From positions 1 to 64,000 of the forward strand of contig JAOYTL010000002.1 in NCBI GenBank assembly GCA_025846845.1: 64,000 nucleotides of DNA, read 5' to 3'. This DNA comes from Alloboseaceae bacterium BT-24-1. GTDB lineage: Bacteria; Pseudomonadota; Alphaproteobacteria; Rhizobiales; Beijerinckiaceae. The notes under the pieces are model-generated. The model was not told where the DNA came from and searched no databases. It worked only from the letters and a program-made list of their open reading frames with translations. Shown in pieces: positions 58,053 to 64,000 of this stretch; the first letter of the stretch is position 1; each line of letters opens with the position of its first letter. A program made the translations under genes and the position numbers.

Positions 58053-58526
58053 TCAGGCGTCGGCCGGCGCGGGATAGGCGCCAAGCTGACGCAGCGCCTC
58101 GCCCACTACCATCGCTGCTGCCATCGCGACATTGAGCGAGCGCAAATCGCGGCGCATCGGGATGTGCACGCTGGCCTCGGCCGCGGCATAGACCTCCTGC
58201 GGCACACCCGCACTCTCGCGGCCGACCATGACGATGTCGCCGGGCCGGAAGGCGAAATCCACATGAGGACAGGCGCCATCGGTCTCGGCAAGGACGAGGC
58301 GATGGCCGGCCTCGCGGCGCCAGGCTTCGAAGGCGCGGAAGGAGTCATGGCGTGTCACCGCGGCCCGCTCGAGATAGTCCATGCCGGAGCGGCGGAAATT
58401 GCGGTCGGAGACGTCGAAGGCGGCCGGCTCGACGATGTCGATGGCGACGCCGAGGCAGGCAGCCATGCGGATCATGGTGCCGGCGTTCTGCGGGATGTCG
58501 GGCTGGTAGAGGGCAAGGCGCAGCAT
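58053..58526 (-). CDS. trmL: tRNA (cytidine(34)-2'-O)-methyltransferase
   Basis: A 157-residue SPOUT methyltransferase. LRLALYQPDIPQNAGTMIRM is the N-terminal signature, VMVGRESAGVPQEVY the knot loop, and IPMRRDLRSLNVAMAAAMV the terminal knot. It methylates the wobble base of some tRNA-Leu. The start at 58526 has GAGG upstream; an ATG at 58538 lacks one. A perfect 13-bp inverted repeat spans the start region. Confidence 0.93.
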   Translation of the reverse strand: MLRLALYQPDIPQNAGTMIRMAACLGVAIDIVEPAAFDVSDRNFRRSGMDYLERAAVTRHDSFRAFEAWRREAGHRLVLAETDGACPHVDFAFRPGDIVMVGRESAGVPQEVYAAAEASVHIPMRRDLRSLNVAMAAAMVVGEALRQLGAYPAPADA

Positions 58527-58545
58527 GAGGGGCCTCATGCTGCGC
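58518..58545. promoter_or_regulatory. Inverted repeat over the trmL start
   Basis: GCGCAGCATGAGG (58518-58530), GG, then CCTCATGCTGCGC (58533-58545). The trmL ATG and its GAGG are within the arms, so the mRNA could fold into a stable hairpin hiding the ribosome-binding site. Confidence 0.6.
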
Positions 58546-58573
58546 AGTGCGAGCCCGCGTCAAGGCATGTGTC

Positions 58574-59032
58574 TCAGGGGCGGACGGCGATAGCGACGAT
58601 CTCGACCTTCGCATCCAGGGGAAGGCGGGCGACCTCGACGGTGGCGCGCGCTGGCGGGGCGGTCTTGAAATAGCTGCCGTAGACCGCGTTCATCTTGCCG
58701 AAGTCGTTGAGATCCTTCAGGAAAACGGAGGTCGAGACGACATGGTCCATCGTGAGGCCGTCGGCTTCGAGCACGGCCTTGAGGTTTTCGAGGGTCTGCC
58801 TGGTCTGGTCCTCGATGCCGGCGTCCTTCATGAACTGCTTCGTCTTCGGATCGATCGCGACCTGCCCGGCCAGGAACACCATGTTTCCGGCCTTGATCGC
58901 CTGCGAGTAAGGGCCGATCGCCTCCGGCGCGTTCGGCGTCGCGATCACCGTCTTGCCCGCTGTCTGGGAGAATGCTTGTGTTGCCAGAACGAGTGTGCCC
59001 GCCAGGGCGAGGGCGGCGTGAAACCTGATCAT
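58574..59032 (-). CDS. Exported RidA-family protein
   Basis: A 152-residue protein with a signal peptide (residues 1-23, ending QAFSQ) followed by a RidA domain: PNAPEAIGPYSQAIKAGNMV, AGQVAIDP, TMDHVVSTSVFLKDL and PPARATVEVARLPLDAKVEI. The conserved Arg near the C-terminus is kept. Cytoplasmic RidA hydrolyses reactive enamines or imines; export to the periplasm suggests another substrate. GGAGG precedes the ATG. Confidence 0.88.
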   Translation of the reverse strand: MIRFHAALALAGTLVLATQAFSQTAGKTVIATPNAPEAIGPYSQAIKAGNMVFLAGQVAIDPKTKQFMKDAGIEDQTRQTLENLKAVLEADGLTMDHVVSTSVFLKDLNDFGKMNAVYGSYFKTAPPARATVEVARLPLDAKVEIVAIAVRP

Positions 59033-59309
59033 CGAGTGGACCTCCGGATCGCCAGCTTTCCGCGCGGCGCGACAGCATGCTCTGCGGTGTGATGGTACCC
59101 GGCAAGCGGGAAACCGGCATGACTGCAACCTAAGTCGATATTCTTTCGTCGTAGATCCCTCAGCCACTGCAAGACGACGCGCTTGCACCAGGCTGCCGTC
59201 TGCTGCCATGGCATGACGGGGCGGCGCTTTCAGGCTCTGGTCGCCGCCCGGTGCGCGCACCATATCGGCCTCATAGCCATTGCCTGCCTAGGAGGGCGGT
59301 CCCAGCTCC

Positions 59310-61175
<1,866 letters not shown>

Positions 61176-61366
61176 GCCGAGTGCAGAGCAGCGTTGCTGC
61201 GATGCGACAGGTGCGGCACGTGCGACAGTAGACTTCATCAAAACTGCATGCCAAAGAGCGCGCAGGCGACGCGCTGCCAAACGGTGGCTCTGCGCCCGCG
61301 TCCCTATGAGGGGCCCGTGATTTTGATTGAGCCGGCCAGGCCGGCAGCCGAGCAGGGAACTGGATC

Positions 61367-61918
61367 GTGGCGCACGCGACAGAGACGACTGGCACCGAAC
61401 CCACCCGCCGCGATTTTCTGTTCCTGACCACTGCCGCGGTCGGCGTGGTCGGTGCCGGTTCGCTGCTGCTGCCGTTGGTCGGCCAGCTGGCGCCCGATGC
61501 GCAGGTCGTCGCCGCCGGCGCGCCGATCGATCTCGATCTCGCCCCGATCGCGGAAGGCCAGGCGATCAAGCTGTTCTGGCGCGGCAAGCTGATCTTCGTG
61601 CGCAACCGTACCAAGAAGGAGATCGACGAGGCGCTCGCCGTCAACATCGCGACGCTGCGTGATCCGCAGACCGACCAGCAGCGCACCAAGGCCGGCCACG
61701 AGAAATATCTCGTTGTCTATGGCAGCTGCACCCATCTCGGCTGCGTGCCGCTGGGCAGCTCCCCGGGCGAGCCGAAAGGCGAGTTCGACGGCTGGTTCTG
61801 CCCCTGCCACGGCTCGCACTACGATTCCTCCGGCCGCATCCGCAAGGGTCCCGCGCCGCTGAACCTGCCGGTGCCGCCCTACGCGTTCACCGCGGACACC
61901 AAGATCAAGATCGGCTGA
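61367..61918 (+). CDS. petA: Ubiquinol-cytochrome c reductase, Rieske iron-sulfur subunit
   Basis: A 183-residue Rieske protein of cytochrome bc1. A twin-Arg signal-like anchor (TRRDFLFL, Arg14-Arg15) and one helix (about 16-40) precede the soluble domain. The cluster ligands are CTHLGC (Cys121, His123) and CPCHGS (Cys145, His148), with Cys126 and Cys147 as the disulfide pair. GTG start with AGGGA upstream. First gene of the petABC operon. Confidence 0.97.
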   Translation: MAHATETTGTEPTRRDFLFLTTAAVGVVGAGSLLLPLVGQLAPDAQVVAAGAPIDLDLAPIAEGQAIKLFWRGKLIFVRNRTKKEIDEALAVNIATLRDPQTDQQRTKAGHEKYLVVYGSCTHLGCVPLGSSPGEPKGEFDGWFCPCHGSHYDSSGRIRKGPAPLNLPVPPYAFTADTKIKIG

Positions 61919-61977
61919 GCCTCCTGAAGCAGGCGAAGACGGCATCGGCGGATTTGAGAGAGCTTGAGGCGAGCAGC

Positions 61978-63249
61978 ATGAGCGGGCACAGCACCTACCA
62001 ACCGAAGACGGGGATCGAGCGCTGGCTCGATGCGCGCCTGCCGATCGTGCGGCTGGTGCACGATTCGGCGATCTCCTATCCCGTGCCGCGCAACCTGAAC
62101 TACCTCTGGACCTTCGGCGGCATCCTCGCCTTCATGCTGGTGGCGCAGATCATCACCGGCGTGATCCTGGCGATGCATTACACGCCGAACGCGAGCATGG
62201 CGTTCAACTCCGTCGAGCACATCATGCGCGACGTGAACTTCGGCTGGCTGCTGCGCTATCTGCACTCCAACGGCGCCTCGATGTTCTTCGTCGCCGTCTA
62301 CATCCACATCTTCCGCGGCCTCTATTACGGCTCGTACAAGGCGCCCCGCGAGGTGCTGTGGATCCTCGGCGTGATCATCTTCCTGCTGATGATGGCGACC
62401 GCCTTCATGGGCTATGTCCTGCCCTGGGGCCAGATGTCGTTCTGGGGCGCGACCGTCATCACCAACCTGTTCTCGGCGCTGCCGGTGATCGGCGAGACGA
62501 TCGTCACCTTCCTGTGGGGCGGCTATTCGGTCGACAACCCGACGCTGAACCGCTTCTTCTCGCTGCACTTCCTGCTGCCGTTCATGATCGCCGGCGTCGT
62601 CGGGCTGCACATCTGGGCGCTGCACCATGTCGGCCAGAACAACCCGACCGGCGTCGAGGTGAAGGACGTCCGCAAGGACACCGTGCCGTTCACCCCCTAT
62701 GCGACCATCAAGGACCTGTTCGGCATGGTCTGCTTCATGCTGGTCTTCGCCTGGTTCGTGTTCTACCAGCCGAATTTCATGGGGCATGCCGACAACTACA
62801 TTCCGGCCAACCCGGCGGCGACGCCTGCTCACATCGTGCCTGAATGGTACTTCCTGCCGTTCTACGCGATCCTGCGCGCCATCCCCGACAAGCTCGGCGG
62901 CGTGCTCGCCATGGGCGGCGCGATCGTGATCCTCGCCTTCCTGCCCTGGCTCGACACCTCCAAGGTCAAGTCGATGACCTATCGGCCGATCGCGCGCCAG
63001 TTCTTCTGGATGTTCGTGCTGGTCTGCATCGGCCTCGGCTATCTCGGCGCCATGCCGGCCGACGAGCCTTACGTTACGATCTCGCGCATCCTGACCGTGC
63101 TGTATTTCGGCTTCTTCGCGGCGCTGGCGCTGATCGGCATCTTCGAAAAGCCGACGCAGTTGCCGACTTCCATTGCCGACTCGGTGCTCGGCGGCTCGGG
63201 CGCACGCCTGGCCCACGCCACCGCCTCCGAACCGAACGTCAAGGGTTGA
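61978..63249 (+). CDS. petB: Cytochrome b of the bc1 complex
   Basis: A 423-residue protein with eight transmembrane helices. The heme-ligand helices contain RYLHSNGASMFFVAVYIHI and the paired His in the LHFLLPFMIAGVVGLHIW region; PEW near WYFLPFYAIL is the Qo-site motif. It is not fused to cytochrome c1, unlike in some Rhizobiales. It lies 59 bases after petA, with petC 4 bases after it. Confidence 0.97.
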   Translation: MSGHSTYQPKTGIERWLDARLPIVRLVHDSAISYPVPRNLNYLWTFGGILAFMLVAQIITGVILAMHYTPNASMAFNSVEHIMRDVNFGWLLRYLHSNGASMFFVAVYIHIFRGLYYGSYKAPREVLWILGVIIFLLMMATAFMGYVLPWGQMSFWGATVITNLFSALPVIGETIVTFLWGGYSVDNPTLNRFFSLHFLLPFMIAGVVGLHIWALHHVGQNNPTGVEVKDVRKDTVPFTPYATIKDLFGMVCFMLVFAWFVFYQPNFMGHADNYIPANPAATPAHIVPEWYFLPFYAILRAIPDKLGGVLAMGGAIVILAFLPWLDTSKVKSMTYRPIARQFFWMFVLVCIGLGYLGAMPADEPYVTISRILTVLYFGFFAALALIGIFEKPTQLPTSIADSVLGGSGARLAHATASEPNVKG

Positions 63250-63253
63250 CGAG

Positions 63254-64000
63254 ATGAAGACCACCTCGTTTCGCCGCGCCCTGACGGGCCTCGTCACCGG
63301 CCTCGCCATCGCTGCAGTCTCGCCGGTCCTGGCCGCCGAAGGCGCCCCGAAGCCGCCGCGCGTGAGCTGGTCGTTTTCCGGCCCGTTCGGCACGTTCGAT
63401 CGCGCGCAATTGCAACGCGGCTTCAAGATCTACAAGGAGGTTTGCGCCTCCTGCCATGGCGCCAGCCTGGTCTCGTTCCGCAATCTTGCCGAGCCCGGCG
63501 GGCCGGAATTCTCGCGCGGCCAGGTGGCTGCGCTGGCCGCGACCTATCAGATCAAGGACGGCCCCAACGAAGCTGGCGAAATGTTCGAGCGTCCCGGCCG
63601 CCCGGCCGATCGTTTCCCGTCGCCCTTCCCGAATGAGCTGGCCGCCCGCGCGGCCAATGGCGGGGCCTATCCGGTCGATATGTCGGTGCTGGCCAAGGCG
63701 CGCACCTATGAGCGCGGCTTCCCCTGGTTCATCTTCGACATCTTCACGCAGTATCAGGAGAACGGGCCGGACTATATCCATGCGCTCCTGACCGGCTACA
63801 AGGACCCGCCGCAGGGGTTCCCGGCGCTGCTGCCCGGCCAGAACTACAACGAATACATGTCCGGCCACCTGATCGCGATGCCGAAGCCGCTCAATGACGG
63901 CCAGGTCGAGTATCCGAAGGGCGCGGACGGCAAGGCGCAGGCGCCCGAGACGGTCGATCAATACTCCAAGGACGTCACCGCCTTCATGATGTGGATGGCG
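63254..64000 (+). CDS. petC: Cytochrome c1, partial (runs off right edge)
   Basis: The first 249 residues of a cytochrome c1. A signal peptide (about 1-28) precedes the mature protein; the heme motif is CASCHG (Cys64, Cys67, His68). The axial Met lies probably in SGHLIAMPKPL. The C-terminal anchor helix is beyond the window edge. Start at 63254 is four bases after petB. Confidence 0.95.
   Translation, partial: MKTTSFRRALTGLVTGLAIAAVSPVLAAEGAPKPPRVSWSFSGPFGTFDRAQLQRGFKIYKEVCASCHGASLVSFRNLAEPGGPEFSRGQVAALAATYQIKDGPNEAGEMFERPGRPADRFPSPFPNELAARAANGGAYPVDMSVLAKARTYERGFPWFIFDIFTQYQENGPDYIHALLTGYKDPPQGFPALLPGQNYNEYMSGHLIAMPKPLNDGQVEYPKGADGKAQAPETVDQYSKDVTAFMMWMA

Overview
This is a GC-rich window from the chromosome of a free-living, flagellated alphaproteobacterium of the order Hyphomicrobiales (Rhizobiales). 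The evidence is the co-occurrence of CtrA and its phosphotransferase ChpT, a che operon next to fliI/fliJ, an EipA-type DUF1134 protein, the DUF1285-nudL-DUF6111-cca block, a moxR-DUF58-DUF4159 block and separate petA-petB-petC genes. A Bosea-like or Methylobacteriaceae-like genome would fit; the genus is an inference from gene content, not a match.

Layout. 1-640: 5' part of an IS110-family transposase that runs off the left edge, with its structured upstream non-coding end. 650-7,560: metabolic and regulatory genes (GST, haloacid-dehalogenase-like HAD, gpmI, a LysR / quinone-reductase divergent pair, TetR, GNAT). 7,565-19,200: a motility and cell-cycle block, with fliJ and fliI separated by a divergent MFS plus thioredoxin-like pair, then ctrA, then a minus-strand operon chpT-cheA-cheW-cheY-cheB-cheR. 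19,470-25,090: cysQ, a YHS protein, eipA, a membrane-anchored coiled-coil protein, a PfkB sugar kinase overlapping a HAD-IIA phosphatase, and a small zinc-ribbon membrane protein. 25,110-42,860: a YfhO-like membrane protein, ribA, cytochrome b561, Nudix, metallophosphoesterase, SDR, ABC-F, acyltransferase, glucokinase / hydroxypyruvate isomerase, a TauE/SafE permease, an FkbM methyltransferase and opgH. 42,920-46,250: a compact four-gene operon encoding a BchC-like zinc-less MDR dehydrogenase, a catalytically altered 6-pyruvoyl-tetrahydropterin-synthase-like protein, a GT4 glycosyltransferase and a SAM methyltransferase. 46,980-54,070: moxR-DUF58-DUF4159-vWA. 54,230-58,530: DUF1285, CoA pyrophosphatase, DUF6111, CCA-adding enzyme, hemF, trmL. 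58,570-64,000: an exported RidA protein, an ABC exporter and the start of the cytochrome bc1 operon (petC is cut by the right edge).

How the genes work together. CtrA and ChpT are two of the three parts of the CckA-ChpT-CtrA relay, and here they flank the chemotaxis kinase operon and the flagellar ATPase. The ctrA-fliI intergenic region carries three GANTC sites and a TTAACCAT motif, and the chpT upstream region carries one of each, which suggests coupling of motility to the cell cycle. The four-gene 42.9-46.3 kb operon is the best candidate for an undescribed system: translational coupling links the last three genes, and the central enzyme keeps the likely pterin-anchoring Glu but has lost the usual Cys/Asp/His catalytic residues and one zinc His.

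Repeats. Four copies of a roughly 140-150 bp composite palindrome (32,253; 38,548; 46,826; 51,945) and several other dispersed palindromes sit in intergenic gaps. One palindrome supplies the last codons and stop of cca, and another lies over the start codon of trmL. No tRNA, rRNA, CRISPR array or prophage was recognised. All identifications are by reading motifs; no database search was run.
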